The translations under genes were made by a program, and so were the position numbers. Under the pieces are notes generated by a model, which was not told the DNA's origin, ran no database searches, and saw only the letters and a list, made by a program, of their open reading frames with translations. Shown one piece after another: positions 35,694 through 44,771 of a stretch of 62,412 bases of DNA. Source of the stretch: Carboxylicivirga sp. (GTDB taxonomy: Bacteria > Bacteroidota > Bacteroidia > Bacteroidales > Marinilabiliaceae); NCBI GenBank assembly GCA_025210475.1, contig JAOARW010000052.1:1-62412 (forward strand), read 5' to 3'. The number at the start of each line of letters is the position of its first letter. Position 1 is the first letter of the stretch.

Positions 35694-36305
35694 ATGCAAT
35701 ATCAAAAAGGTGACATTCGATCTAATATACTCAAAACGGCCAGAATTGAGTTTTTGGATAAAGGTTATAAAGATGCATCAATGCGTACCATGGCTAAAAA
35801 TGCCAATGTAGGCTTGAGTAACATTTATAATTACTTCAAGAACAAGGATGAAATATTCTGTGAAGTAATGCGTCCTTTAACTTCATCGATGGATAAAATG
35901 TTAAATGATCATAATGACAAACACTTTATTAGCCTTGATGTATTTACATCCGAAGTGTATTTACGTGAAATGATTGATGCTTTTGTGGGTTTGATAAAGA
36001 CCTTTAAAGAAGAATTGAAATTATTGTTATTTCTATCGCATGGTTCATCTTTGGCTAATTTTGTGAATGAATATACTGACAGACACACAACCTTAGGGCT
36101 CGAATATATTCGATTGATGAAAGAGAAATATCCTAAAATCAATGGTAATATTTCGGTGTTCTTTATTCATACCATGAGTTCCTGGTGGATTACCATCATC
36201 GGTGAAATTGTTACTCACGACCTACTTGATCAAGAAATTGAAACATTCGTTGCCGAATACATCGAATTTGGCACAGCCGGATGGAAAAGAATTATGAAAG
36301 CTTAA
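35694..36305 (+). CDS. TetR/AcrR family repressor
   Basis: About 203 residues. The N-terminal helix-turn-helix reads ILKTARIEFLDKGYKDASMR and TMAKNANVGLSNIYNYFKNK, the standard TetR DNA-binding layout. The C-terminal 140 residues form an all-helical ligand domain. The ATG at 35694 is preferred over the upstream TTG at 35673 because the latter sits next to the operator. A GAACA-N-TGTTC palindrome lies before this gene and another before the ABC operon, which points to self-control and control of the exporter genes by the same repressor. Confidence 0.92.
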   Translation: MQYQKGDIRSNILKTARIEFLDKGYKDASMRTMAKNANVGLSNIYNYFKNKDEIFCEVMRPLTSSMDKMLNDHNDKHFISLDVFTSEVYLREMIDAFVGLIKTFKEELKLLLFLSHGSSLANFVNEYTDRHTTLGLEYIRLMKEKYPKINGNISVFFIHTMSSWWITIIGEIVTHDLLDQEIETFVAEYIEFGTAGWKRIMKA

Positions 36306-36323
36306 ATTTTTTTGAACAAAGAT

Positions 36324-36334
36324 GAACATTGTTC
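36324..36334. promoter_or_regulatory. TetR operator candidate before the ABC operon
   Basis: GAACATTGTTC, with ATG/CTT flanks, is the second copy of the GAACA-N-TGTTC palindrome, 30 bases before the ATG of the first ABC gene. Confidence 0.75.
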
Positions 36335-36363
36335 TTTTTTGACGGAACTATAAAACACATACT

Positions 36364-38202
36364 ATGCTAACAACCTTAAAACAATTAATGAGTTATATGG
36401 GCAAGCGGAAATTTTTGCTCCCCATGGCTCTGATTACCGCAATAATAAGTACGCTTGTAAGCCTTTTGCCACTTGTTTTTATCTGGTTAATAATCAATCA
36501 GCTATTTAGCGGTAATGACCTCGGCTTTAATTATTCAGTGGCACAATATGCTTGGTGGGCCATGGGCATGGCCATTTCAGGCATTGCTCTTTATTTTTTT
36601 GCATTAATGCTATCCCATTTGGCTGCTTTTAGGGTTGAAACCAATATGCGTCGGTCGGCAATGAAAAAGATAATCCATATGCCATTGGGTTTCTTTGATA
36701 ATAATACAAGTGGAAAAATCAGAAAAGTTATTGATGATAATGCATCCATCACTCATTCGTTTTTGGCGCACCAGCTACCTGATTTGGCAGGAAGTATGGT
36801 AGCTCCGTTAGCTGCATTTGTTTTGATTTTTGTAATTGATTGGCGAATGGGCCTCGCCACATTGGTGCCCATTATAATCTCCATGCTGATCATGAGTTTT
36901 ATGATGGGTAAAAAAGGCAAACACTTTATGGAACTATACATGACTTCTTTGGAGGAAATGAATACCGAAGCCATTGAATATGTGCGTGGAATTCCGGTTG
37001 TTAAAGTCTTTCAACAAACGGTTTATTCATTTAAGAATTTCCATAATAGCATCATTCGTTACCGCGACATGGTGATTGCATACACCAATAACTGTGAAAA
37101 TCCCTTGTCGATCTATACAGTAATAATCCATGGTTTTGCCTATTTATTGATTCCTCTGGCAGTTATAATTATTAGCTTTAATGGTGAAGTGATACCGACA
37201 ATCGTTAATTTATTGTTCTACATTCTAATAACGCCCTTGTTTGCCAGCAGTATCATGAAAAGTATGTATCTTAATCAGGCACTAGGCCAGGCCGAAGAGG
37301 CAGTGAATCGAGTGAATGACTTGTGCAGTACACCGCCATTGAAACCATCTTCCAATCCGCAGTCGATTAATGATTATAATATCGATTTTAAAGATGTTTC
37401 TTTTACTTACCCAGGCAGCAAGAATAAAGCCGTTGATTCAGTTAGTTTTTCAATACCAAAAGGACAGACTTTTGCTATGGTTGGTGAGTCAGGAAGTGGT
37501 AAGTCAACCATCGCGAAATTACTACCTCGATTCTGGGATGTTGACATGGGAAGTGTTACTATTGGAGGCATTGATGTAAAAGAGGTAGATCATCAGGAGT
37601 TAATGAAAAAGGTCTCATTTGTTTTTCAAAGTACTCGTTTATTTAAAACATCATTGCGTGAGAATATTTGCTATGGGAAACCATCAGCAACGGAGCAGGA
37701 AATTGAGAAGGCCATTCACCTTGCCCAATGCAATGAGATCATCGATCGCTTGCCATTGGGATTAGAAACGAAAATAGGAACTGAAGGTACTTATCTATCA
37801 GGAGGCGAGCAACAACGAATAGCATTGGCACGAGCCATATTAAAAGATGCCCCAATTATTGTTCTGGATGAAGCCACAGCCTTTGCTGATCCTGAAAATG
37901 AACATCTGTTGCAAAAAGCTATTAAAGAGTTGACCAGAGGTAAAACGGTATTAATGATTGCTCACCGCTTAACGAGCATATCGAATGCTGATAAAATACT
38001 TGTTATCAATCAAGGAACCATTTCAGAATCAGGAAGCCACGAGTATCTATTAGCGAGCGAAGGTATTTACTTGCGACTCTGGAACGAATACCAGAAAGCT
38101 GTTAACTGGACTATTAATCGAGATATTGAAACGGTTCTACAAGAGGTTTCAGAACAGGATTCCCGGGAATTTACGCCTTTGTTTATTAATAATAAGAACT
38201 GA
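36364..38202 (+). CDS. ABC exporter-type transporter, fused membrane and ATPase domains (IrtA/YbtP-like)
   Basis: A 612-residue half-transporter. Six membrane helices occupy about residues 1-310; the ATPase has Walker A GESGSGKS, signature LSGGEQQR and Walker B PIIVLDEATAFADPENE. The ADPENE ending is typical of exporter-fold siderophore importers such as YbtP/YbtQ and IrtA/IrtB, and so suggests iron-complex uptake rather than drug efflux. A second half-transporter lies two genes downstream, so the pair should form a heterodimer. It leads a TetR-controlled operon with two methyltransferases and a CDF transporter. Confidence 0.92.
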   Translation: MLTTLKQLMSYMGKRKFLLPMALITAIISTLVSLLPLVFIWLIINQLFSGNDLGFNYSVAQYAWWAMGMAISGIALYFFALMLSHLAAFRVETNMRRSAMKKIIHMPLGFFDNNTSGKIRKVIDDNASITHSFLAHQLPDLAGSMVAPLAAFVLIFVIDWRMGLATLVPIIISMLIMSFMMGKKGKHFMELYMTSLEEMNTEAIEYVRGIPVVKVFQQTVYSFKNFHNSIIRYRDMVIAYTNNCENPLSIYTVIIHGFAYLLIPLAVIIISFNGEVIPTIVNLLFYILITPLFASSIMKSMYLNQALGQAEEAVNRVNDLCSTPPLKPSSNPQSINDYNIDFKDVSFTYPGSKNKAVDSVSFSIPKGQTFAMVGESGSGKSTIAKLLPRFWDVDMGSVTIGGIDVKEVDHQELMKKVSFVFQSTRLFKTSLRENICYGKPSATEQEIEKAIHLAQCNEIIDRLPLGLETKIGTEGTYLSGGEQQRIALARAILKDAPIIVLDEATAFADPENEHLLQKAIKELTRGKTVLMIAHRLTSISNADKILVINQGTISESGSHEYLLASEGIYLRLWNEYQKAVNWTINRDIETVLQEVSEQDSREFTPLFINNKN

Positions 38203-38210
38203 TCTCAATA

Positions 38211-38720
38211 ATGGACACAACGAAAATAAATAAGCGAGAAACCATGCCCAATTGGGTTTTTCATCTGATGACCTTTTTAATGAAAGTGAGGGACGTATTT
38301 GGTTACACCCGTAACAATTTTAAAACACTGGAAATAAAAAACGGACAAACTGTAATCGATTATGGCTGTGGACCAGCCCGCTATGTTCACTTGGTTTCAG
38401 AGGCAATCGGCACCAATGGAAAGCTTTATGCTACCGATATTCATCAATTGGCTGTGGATAAAGTGAAAGAAGTTATACAAACACGAAAACTAAACAACGT
38501 TGAAGCGGTATTGTCTCATTCATACACATGCCCATTGCCCATGCATACGGCCGATATTATCCTTGCATTGGATATGTTTCATATGATTGAAGATACCGAC
38601 GCTTTGCAAGGTGAATTTGCCCGTTTATTAAAGTCAGAAGGAACCGTCATTATCGAAGATGGTCATCAGTCAAGAAAATCCACTATAAAAAAATTAAGCA
38701 AGCAGGCATTTTTAATATAG
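38211..38720 (+). CDS. Class I SAM-dependent methyltransferase
   Basis: A 169-residue protein with the SAM-binding motif VIDYGCGPARYVHLVSEAIG and a later acidic motif LYATDIHQLAVDKV. Post-I and post-II motifs (DIILALDMFHMIEDTDA, EGTVIIEDGHQ) are present, but it stops about 30-50 residues shorter than many relatives, with a basic tail. It lies 8 bases after the first ABC gene and 43 bases before the second, inside their operon. It may modify the transported metallophore or lipid; the substrate is not known. Confidence 0.85.
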   Translation: MDTTKINKRETMPNWVFHLMTFLMKVRDVFGYTRNNFKTLEIKNGQTVIDYGCGPARYVHLVSEAIGTNGKLYATDIHQLAVDKVKEVIQTRKLNNVEAVLSHSYTCPLPMHTADIILALDMFHMIEDTDALQGEFARLLKSEGTVIIEDGHQSRKSTIKKLSKQAFLI

Positions 38721-38763
38721 TGCAAGAAAATATCAAACATGTACGTTGTCAAAAAATGAATCC

Positions 38764-40497
38764 ATGATATCAAGTATTCAACACCGCTTTGCCTTATCCC
38801 ACAAAGGAGCCAAAGACTTTTTAAGAGGAACCGCATTTTCTACTTTGCTGAACATTGCATTAATGCTTCCGGCCATCTTCCTGTTTATCTTTCTTAGCGA
38901 TTACCTGCAAGGTGTTTTTTCGAAGCAACTGAATGGCATCAATCGTATGTACTTATATCTTTTGCTTGGCCTTATTTTTATGTTGGTTACTTGGGTAATA
39001 ACCCGACTTCAATACCGAAGCACGTTTACAAGCATTTATAATGAAAGCGCCAACAGACGAGTGTCGCTGGCCGAGAAACTACGTCAATTACCATTGGCTT
39101 TTTTCGGAGAGCATAATTTATCTGATCTTACTTCTACTATTATGAGCGACAGCACCGAACTGGAACACACTTTTTCGCATGCTGTGCCGCAATTGTTTGC
39201 TTCTGTTATCAGCATTACACTTATGGCTACCGGCTTGTTTTTTTACAATTGGCAATTGGCAATGGCCTTGTTTTGGGTAGTGCCCCTGGCCGGCTTTATC
39301 ATTTTTATGAGTAAAAGGAGTCAGTTAAGAAAAAACAAGACGATTTATGACAAAAAAAGAGATGTGAGTGAGGTAATTCAAGAAGGTTTGGACACCATTC
39401 AGGAAATAAAAGCTTATAACAATGAAGCCAGGTATGTCGATCAGTTAGATGGTCGCCTTGATGAATATGAAAAAAAATTGACGCGCATTGAGTTGATAAC
39501 CGGTGCCATGGTTCACAGCGCGCAGGGGATATTGAAATTGGGACTGGCAAGTGTCATTATAATTGGGGCTCAGCTATTGGCTTCCAGCTCTATTGAATTA
39601 TTTACCTACCTGATCTTTCTGGTTATTGGGACACATACCTATGAGCCTGTTAATGAAGTATTTAACAATTTGGCAGCCCTTTTCTATTTGGATGTACGTA
39701 TCCAGCGCATGAAGGAAATGGAAGCCATGCCAACACAAAAAGGTTCTACCGATTTCTATACCAATCACTACGACATCACTTTTGATCAGGTTAATTTTTC
39801 CTATGAAAGTGATAAGCCAGTGTTGCAAAATGTTTCATTTACGGCTAAGCAGGGAGAAATAACAGCCTTGGTAGGTCCTTCGGGAGGAGGTAAAAGTACC
39901 ACAGCAAAGCTTGCTGCCCGTTTTTGGGATGTCGATTCTGGCAAAATTACCTTGGGAGGAAAAGATATCAGCACAATTAATCCCGAATCATTATTGCAGA
40001 ACTATTCTGTTGTTTTTCAAGATGTAGTGTTGTTTAACGCTTCGGTAAAGGATAACATTCGCATTGGAAAAAGAAATGCCACTGACGAAGAGATTATTCG
40101 AGTCGCTAAGCTGGCTCAGTGTCATGACTTTATTGAAAAAATGCCGGATACATACGATACTATCATTGGCGAAAACGGACAAACCTTATCGGGCGGTGAA
40201 CGACAGCGCATCTCTATTGCAAGGGCTTTACTTAAGAATGCACCAATTGTGTTGCTAGATGAAGCTACAGCATCGCTGGATGCCGAAAATGAAACCAAGA
40301 TACAAGCAGGAATTTCCGAACTGATCAGAAATAAAACAGTACTGATTATTGCGCACCGTATGCGCACTGTAGCCAATGCCGATAAGGTTGTAGTGCTAAA
40401 GGATGGGCAAGTGCATGAATGTGGTAATCCGACCGAACTCAAAAACCAAGGTCGCTTATTTGCTAAAATGGTAAAACGACAAATGTTAACGGAATAA
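38764..40497 (+). CDS. ABC exporter-type transporter, second half (IrtB/YbtQ-like)
   Basis: About 577 residues, with six membrane helices up to about residue 290 and an ATPase with Walker A GPSGGGKS, signature LSGGERQR and Walker B PIVLLDEATASLDAENE. It differs from its partner in having Ala-Ser-Leu-Asp rather than the Ala-Asp-Pro form after Walker B. Heterodimer formation with 36364-38202 is expected. The start ATG at 38764 is preferred over a TTG 18 bases upstream. The CDF gene begins three bases after its stop. Confidence 0.92.
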   Translation: MISSIQHRFALSHKGAKDFLRGTAFSTLLNIALMLPAIFLFIFLSDYLQGVFSKQLNGINRMYLYLLLGLIFMLVTWVITRLQYRSTFTSIYNESANRRVSLAEKLRQLPLAFFGEHNLSDLTSTIMSDSTELEHTFSHAVPQLFASVISITLMATGLFFYNWQLAMALFWVVPLAGFIIFMSKRSQLRKNKTIYDKKRDVSEVIQEGLDTIQEIKAYNNEARYVDQLDGRLDEYEKKLTRIELITGAMVHSAQGILKLGLASVIIIGAQLLASSSIELFTYLIFLVIGTHTYEPVNEVFNNLAALFYLDVRIQRMKEMEAMPTQKGSTDFYTNHYDITFDQVNFSYESDKPVLQNVSFTAKQGEITALVGPSGGGKSTTAKLAARFWDVDSGKITLGGKDISTINPESLLQNYSVVFQDVVLFNASVKDNIRIGKRNATDEEIIRVAKLAQCHDFIEKMPDTYDTIIGENGQTLSGGERQRISIARALLKNAPIVLLDEATASLDAENETKIQAGISELIRNKTVLIIAHRMRTVANADKVVVLKDGQVHECGNPTELKNQGRLFAKMVKRQMLTE

Positions 40498-40499
40498 CA

Positions 40500-41423
40500 A
40501 TGAAACATTCACATCACGCGGACCATCACCACCGTCAAGATTTAAATGGTAGAAAACTACTTTGGGTAACGCTTCTTAATTTTTCCATAACCATAGTTCA
40601 GGTGATTGGTGGATTGGTATCTAATAGTCTCTCATTATTATCAGATGCCTTGCACAATCTGGGAGATTCATCGGCCATCTTTATCGCCTTTCTGGCCGGA
40701 AAACGAAGTCGTAAACAGGCCGATAAACAGCACACCTTTGGCTATAAACGGATAGAGATATTAGCAGCATTTTTTAATGGCATCGTATTAATCGCCATCT
40801 GTCTCTATCTCTTCATCGAAGCTTATGAGCGATTTATTGATCCACAACCCATAAGAGGTGGTATAATGTTATTGATTGCCAGCTTTGGTTTGTTGGCCAA
40901 CTTGCTATCGGTGTTGGTTTTAAATAAAGACAAAGATGAAAACCTGAATATTAAAGCAGCCTACATGCATTTATTGGGAGATACTTTGTCATCGGTAGCA
41001 GTCATTATTGGTGGTTTGGCGATCTGGAAATTTAATATTGTATGGATCGATCCTTTGATAACCATATTGGTAGGTATCTACATCATTTACCATACCTGGG
41101 GTATTGTCCGTCAAACCATCGATATATTAATGCAGGCAGCACCGGCTCATTTAAATTTGACTGAAGTGAAAAAAGCCATTGAAAGTATTAAGTTGGTAGA
41201 TAACATACATCATATTCATGCCTGGAAACTAGATGATTCGCAGGTTCATTTTGAAGCGCATATTAATCTGAAAGAAAATATGGATATGCTTAAACTGATG
41301 GAGGTACGACTAGAAATTGAAAACCTTTTGCAACACCAGTTTGAAGTTAATCACATCACTTTGCAAATGGGCTACGATTGTTGCAATGGAAACAATGAAT
41401 TAATCAATAAACAACATTCTTGA
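40500..41423 (+). CDS. Cation diffusion facilitator (CzcD/ZitB-like)
   Basis: A 307-residue CDF transporter. The N-terminus is histidine-rich (MKHSHHADHHHRQD), followed by six membrane helices with the metal-site motifs SDALHNLGD on helix II and HLLGDTLSS on helix V. The C-terminal cytoplasmic domain (about 205-300) has DNIHHIHAWKLDDSQVHFEA and ends in Cys-rich YDCCNGN. It moves Zn2+, Co2+ or Fe2+ out in exchange for H+. Being inside the ABC/methyltransferase operon suggests the whole operon deals with metal balance. Confidence 0.93.
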   Translation: MKHSHHADHHHRQDLNGRKLLWVTLLNFSITIVQVIGGLVSNSLSLLSDALHNLGDSSAIFIAFLAGKRSRKQADKQHTFGYKRIEILAAFFNGIVLIAICLYLFIEAYERFIDPQPIRGGIMLLIASFGLLANLLSVLVLNKDKDENLNIKAAYMHLLGDTLSSVAVIIGGLAIWKFNIVWIDPLITILVGIYIIYHTWGIVRQTIDILMQAAPAHLNLTEVKKAIESIKLVDNIHHIHAWKLDDSQVHFEAHINLKENMDMLKLMEVRLEIENLLQHQFEVNHITLQMGYDCCNGNNELINKQHS

Positions 41424-41468
41424 TCATCTAAAAGTATGATATCACTAACACTTTCATATATAAATAAC

Positions 41469-42296
41469 ATGAAAAAAATAAACAATAGCATTACCGATCC
41501 TGTAGCCGATACCCTTTTTATCCCTTTGGTTATGAAGTGTAAGGAGACTAAACGTAAAGATTCCGTTTTTAAAGATCCTTTTTCGAGTGAATTAATGGAT
41601 CGTATTGACTACGACTTCTCAAAATACGATAAAGCAATACGCAGTTCTATTGGAGTTGCAATCAGAGCTGCCTATTTTGATAGATATACGAAGACGTTTA
41701 TACAAAATAATCCTAACGCTGTGATTGTGCATGTTGGTTGTGGCCTCGATACCCGATATAAGCGTCTGGCTGATGCAATCGAACAAGGTACTTACTTTTA
41801 TGAGTTGGATTTGCCCCAAGTAATTGAATTACGGAAATCGTTGATGCCCGAAGGCGTATATAACCAATTCATTGCTGCTTCAATGTTTGAAACAGATTGG
41901 ATGGATCATTTAAAAGATAAGCATCCTGATTCAACCTTTCTTTTTATTATAGAAGGTGTGCTAATGTTTTTTGAAACAGAGCAGGTTAAGTCAGTAATTC
42001 AGAATTTATCATCACGTTTTAACAATAGTCGTTTGATTTTTGATGTTGTTAACAGTTGGCTGTGCAAGAACTCGCACCGCCACGATGCTATTAAACTTAG
42101 TAAAACAAGTTTTAAATGGGGGTGCGATGATGATAAGCAGTTAGAGAACTGGGCCGACAATCTGCAATTAGAATCTAGTAAACTATATACAGATTTTAAA
42201 GCCTGGCGTAAAGCTGGCATTATGAATTATCTGATGGCTTCAATTATACCAACAATAAAAAAGGCAGGTAGGATTTTAACTTACAAAGTTGAATAG
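41469..42296 (+). CDS. LCMT/PPM1-type O-methyltransferase
   Basis: About 275 residues from the ATG at 41469 (the ATG at 41436 adds eleven residues). The SAM motif VIVHVGCGLDTRYKRL and the following FYELDLPQVIELRKSLMP are typical of the leucine carboxyl methyltransferase/Tcmp-type family, as is FLFIIEGVLMFF. In bacteria these act in polyketide and metallophore modification. It starts 46 bases after the CDF gene and is probably the last gene of the TetR-controlled operon. The substrate is not known. Confidence 0.88.
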   Translation: MKKINNSITDPVADTLFIPLVMKCKETKRKDSVFKDPFSSELMDRIDYDFSKYDKAIRSSIGVAIRAAYFDRYTKTFIQNNPNAVIVHVGCGLDTRYKRLADAIEQGTYFYELDLPQVIELRKSLMPEGVYNQFIAASMFETDWMDHLKDKHPDSTFLFIIEGVLMFFETEQVKSVIQNLSSRFNNSRLIFDVVNSWLCKNSHRHDAIKLSKTSFKWGCDDDKQLENWADNLQLESSKLYTDFKAWRKAGIMNYLMASIIPTIKKAGRILTYKVE

Positions 42297-42507
42297 CTGA
42301 ATTTGAATGCCTCGTACTCACTATATCTTATTAGCAACATCTTATGATTTGGAAATGCTTTCTTATTGAAAGTTGCACATAATGAGTTTTTTAGCTTAAT
42401 GTATTTTGCCGGCTTTGATCATTGTGTTGGTTTTAAATCGTTATTTATAAGGATTGATTGAATAGACTTGTTCATTTAGTTTTGATCTCAAATAAAAAAC
42501 AACAGAC

Positions 42508-42663
42508 ATGTTTAAAACTAAACGAACAGTTAGCCTCCATCAAGATCATCAAAGTGTAAGATTATTAATGGCAGGAGCGTTCAAACTTACTAGTGAGGAC
42601 TGGATGCAAACAAAAGATAAAACGAAAGAAAAGAAAGCAAACTATAAACAAGTTGTGAAATGA
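42508..42663 (+). CDS. Small protein translationally coupled to flavodoxin
   Basis: A 51-residue frame starting MFKTKRTVSLHQDHQSVRLL and ending in a lysine-rich tail (DKTKEKKANYKQVVK). It is basic, with no signal or Cys motif, and is below usual gene-calling cut-offs. Its TGA overlaps the flavodoxin ATG by four bases (ATGA, 42660-42663), which suggests coupled translation and a shared role. I do not recognise a family. DUF2023, the usual flavodoxin neighbour, is elsewhere in this window and is a different protein. Confidence 0.65.
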   Translation: MFKTKRTVSLHQDHQSVRLLMAGAFKLTSEDWMQTKDKTKEKKANYKQVVK

Positions 42664-43160
42664 GAAAAACTGCAATTTTATACGGTTCAAGTACCGGCAA
42701 TACGGAGTCAGTAGCTCAAACCATTGAAGAAAAACTAGGAAATGGCGTCAGCAAAATTAATGTTGATGGTTTATCAATTACCGATTTAAACGATTACGAA
42801 AACCTTATTATTGGTGTTTCGACATGGGGTATTGGTGATTTACAAGATGACTGGGAAGGTTTCTTACCTGATTTCGTAAAAGCTGATTTAAATAATAAAA
42901 CGATTGCTTTCTTTGGCTTGGGTGATTGTGAGTCTTACTCTGATTCTTTTGTAGATGCCATGGGAATTATTTACGACAAAATTAAAGATAGCGGATGTAA
43001 GGTTATTGGTCAGATTGATACGGAAGATTACAGCTATGATGCTTCTGTATCGGAAATAGATGGAAAACTAATTGGTTTGGCAATTGATGAAGATAATGAG
43101 AGTGATAAAACAGAGGAAAGAATTGATAGGTGGTTGGAGCAGATTATGTCACAACTTTAA
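42660..43160 (+). CDS. fldA: Flavodoxin
   Basis: A 166-residue long-chain flavodoxin. It begins MRKTAILYGSSTGNTESVAQ, where SSTGNTE is the FMN phosphate loop; STWGIGDLQDDWEGFLP and GLGDCESYSDSFVDAMG match the isoalloxazine-binding loops. Flavodoxin replaces ferredoxin as an electron carrier when iron is scarce, in keeping with the iron-related genes across this window. The start overlaps the small upstream ORF by four bases. A strong terminator follows at 43203-43238. Confidence 0.95.
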   Translation: MRKTAILYGSSTGNTESVAQTIEEKLGNGVSKINVDGLSITDLNDYENLIIGVSTWGIGDLQDDWEGFLPDFVKADLNNKTIAFFGLGDCESYSDSFVDAMGIIYDKIKDSGCKVIGQIDTEDYSYDASVSEIDGKLIGLAIDEDNESDKTEERIDRWLEQIMSQL

Positions 43161-43202
43161 TACATAGCTATACTTGCTTTTAGCAAATCGAAATGATCAA
43201 TT

Positions 43203-43238
43203 AAAAAATGCCGAAGTGATATGCTTCGGCATTTTTTA
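43203..43238 (+). terminator. Terminator after flavodoxin
   Basis: AAAAAATGCCGAAG / CTTCGGCATTTTTT with a seven-base loop. Confidence 0.9.
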
Positions 43239-43291
43239 ATTGTGAAATATATAGAGTTGTTTTTAGCTCTTAAAAGGTGTATGCAAGATGT

Positions 43292-43310
43292 GTTTTTGTA
43301 CCACAAAAAC
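43292..43310. repeat. Perfect 19-base inverted repeat, left copy
   Basis: GTTTTTGT-ACC-ACAAAAAC. It matches the element at 43789-43807 at 16 of 19 bases and, with it, brackets a 480-base gene-free segment next to a truncated integrase. Confidence 0.6.
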
Positions 43311-43788
43311 TCCTGTGCCTTCAGCAGGACTTTTCATTTGGGATGAAAAGTTTGATTGCTCTGTTGAGCAAATTGGGTTAGAATAGTCTTATTGGTAACT
43401 TATGCTTTTTTACATGCCACAGCAAGATTGTGATCGGTCATGATATATTGCAAAAGCGTTCGGCATAAACCCACCAAAATCAATCAAAGGCATTCTCTTT
43501 CCCAACACACAGTGCCGACAGCGAAAAGTTTGTCTTTATTCGTACCGAAAAAACAAACCCTTCTTCTTGTCAGCTTAAAATCCATTTGCTTTGATTTTTC
43601 TTTCCAACGTGCAAGGCTTTTTATTCCGTTTCCTTTTGCCAATAATCCGACCTTAAAAAGAGGGTGGCTTACGCATGTAAAAAAAGCCCCAATGTATGTG
43701 TCGCAAGTGAAGTTTTTCAAACCACTATGTAGAATATCCAAACGGATAATAATGCCCGTCTCTTAAGCGAAGCTATTAGCAAGTTTAT
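43311..43788. other. Gene-free segment between two similar palindromes
   Basis: No credible gene. Open frames on both strands (for example minus-strand 43484-43741) are low-complexity; one resembles short hypothetical ORFs that I recall beside Bacteroidota transposons, which suggests relic mobile DNA, not a protein. The base composition is unremarkable. Confidence 0.4.
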
Positions 43789-43807
43789 GTTTTGGTGCGA
43801 CAAAAAC
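43789..43807. repeat. 19-base inverted repeat, right copy
   Basis: GTTTTGGT-GCG-ACAAAAAC, imperfect palindrome related to 43292-43310, 49 bases from the end of the integrase fragment. Confidence 0.6.
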
Positions 43808-43855
43808 TTAAGAAATATCCTGTTGGTCATAAGAATGTTTAAAGATAAGCCCGCT

Positions 43856-44047
43856 TTAAATTTTCTTTCTCAGTTCATTCATATCATGACTAACTTTCTC
43901 ATTAATTACTTTCGAATAAATCTGGGTAGTTCGGATATTTTTGTGTCCCAACATTGAACTAATGGTTTCAATGGGTACACCATTAGCTAATGTAATTGTA
44001 GTTGCTAAAGTATGCCTGGCTGTGTGAAAGGTGAGATTTTTATCCAA
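43856..44047 (-). pseudogene. C-terminal fragment of a tyrosine recombinase
   Basis: A 63-residue frame reading KNLTFHTARHTLATTITLAN and VPIETISSMLGHKNIRTTQI, then YSKVINEKVSHDMNELRKK. This is the catalytic end of a tyrosine recombinase: H-x-x-R (HTAR), the later GH and the nucleophile Tyr are all present. The whole N-terminal two-thirds are missing. It is closely similar to the C-terminus of the intact integrase at 47517-48779 but not identical, so it comes from a related element, not from a local duplication alone. It cannot act on its own. Confidence 0.85.
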
Positions 44048-44114
44048 GTAATTATTACTTGCTCTTATATATCAAAATCACTTAACTAATTACAAATCAG
44101 CATTCGTGTATTAA

Positions 44115-44765
44115 CTACTTTCTTTTATCTACCGAATCCTCCGGCCAAATGATCACATTCATCATTTCTCTTAAGCGACTGCGCACCCGCTTGCCATAGA
44201 GCTTTTGAAGATCTGTGGCGTTGAGGTTGGTGGTGGCATGGGTAATGAGGCGGTCGGAGATAAAAAGATCGTAGCGACTAAGGATGACTTCGGCCAAGAC
44301 ATTGCATTCGGTGCCAAAATGTTTGATGTTGGTCTCGGTTCCCAGGTCATCGAGACAAATGGTCTTGGGAATTTTCAGGCCGGGCGAGATGGTGAAGCTG
44401 CGCTTGCTGTACCGATGAATCACATCGTAACCCTCTTTTTGAAATTCAAAAGTGATGTCGCGGCATGCTTTAACCGGGAAACGGTGCTGAGTTGGCAGGA
44501 TTAATGGCATTAATTTCATCAAGGCAGTTTTACCACATCCAACCGGTCCGATCATCAGGATTCCTTTGCGCAAATTTATTCCTTGTTGTTTTGCATGTTC
44601 TTCATCACGAATAAAATAGGCGAATAACTGCTTTATAATGGCCATATCTTCATTATAAAGGCGAAAGTGATGTCCATATAAGGCTTGACCTTTTTGAGTG
44701 ATTAAATCGAGGGATTTTTGAAAATCAAAATAGACGATGTTGTTTTGGATTTGGTAGTGGGGCAT
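44115..44765 (-). CDS. DnaC-like AAA+ ATPase
   Basis: A 216-residue ATPase with Walker A GPVGCGKT (about residue 74), Walker B TICLDDLG, a sensor-like THATTNLNATDLQ and arginines in YGKRVRSRLREM where the family has its arginine finger. DnaC/IstB-type proteins load the replicative helicase or support transposition. It is a common cargo of Bacteroidota integrative elements, next to a replication HTH protein as here. Transcribed leftward with the other genes of this element. Confidence 0.85.
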   Translation of the reverse strand: MPHYQIQNNIVYFDFQKSLDLITQKGQALYGHHFRLYNEDMAIIKQLFAYFIRDEEHAKQQGINLRKGILMIGPVGCGKTALMKLMPLILPTQHRFPVKACRDITFEFQKEGYDVIHRYSKRSFTISPGLKIPKTICLDDLGTETNIKHFGTECNVLAEVILSRYDLFISDRLITHATTNLNATDLQKLYGKRVRSRLREMMNVIIWPEDSVDKRK

Positions 44766-44771
44766 GGTGGA

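Noticed and set aside
41999..42220. 73-residue minus-strand ORF within the methyltransferase gene
   Set aside because: It is a shadow of a clear LCMT-type gene.
43484..43741. 85-residue minus-strand ORF between the two palindromes
   Set aside because: Low-complexity sequence without fold signals. I recall similar ORFs as spurious calls beside transposons.
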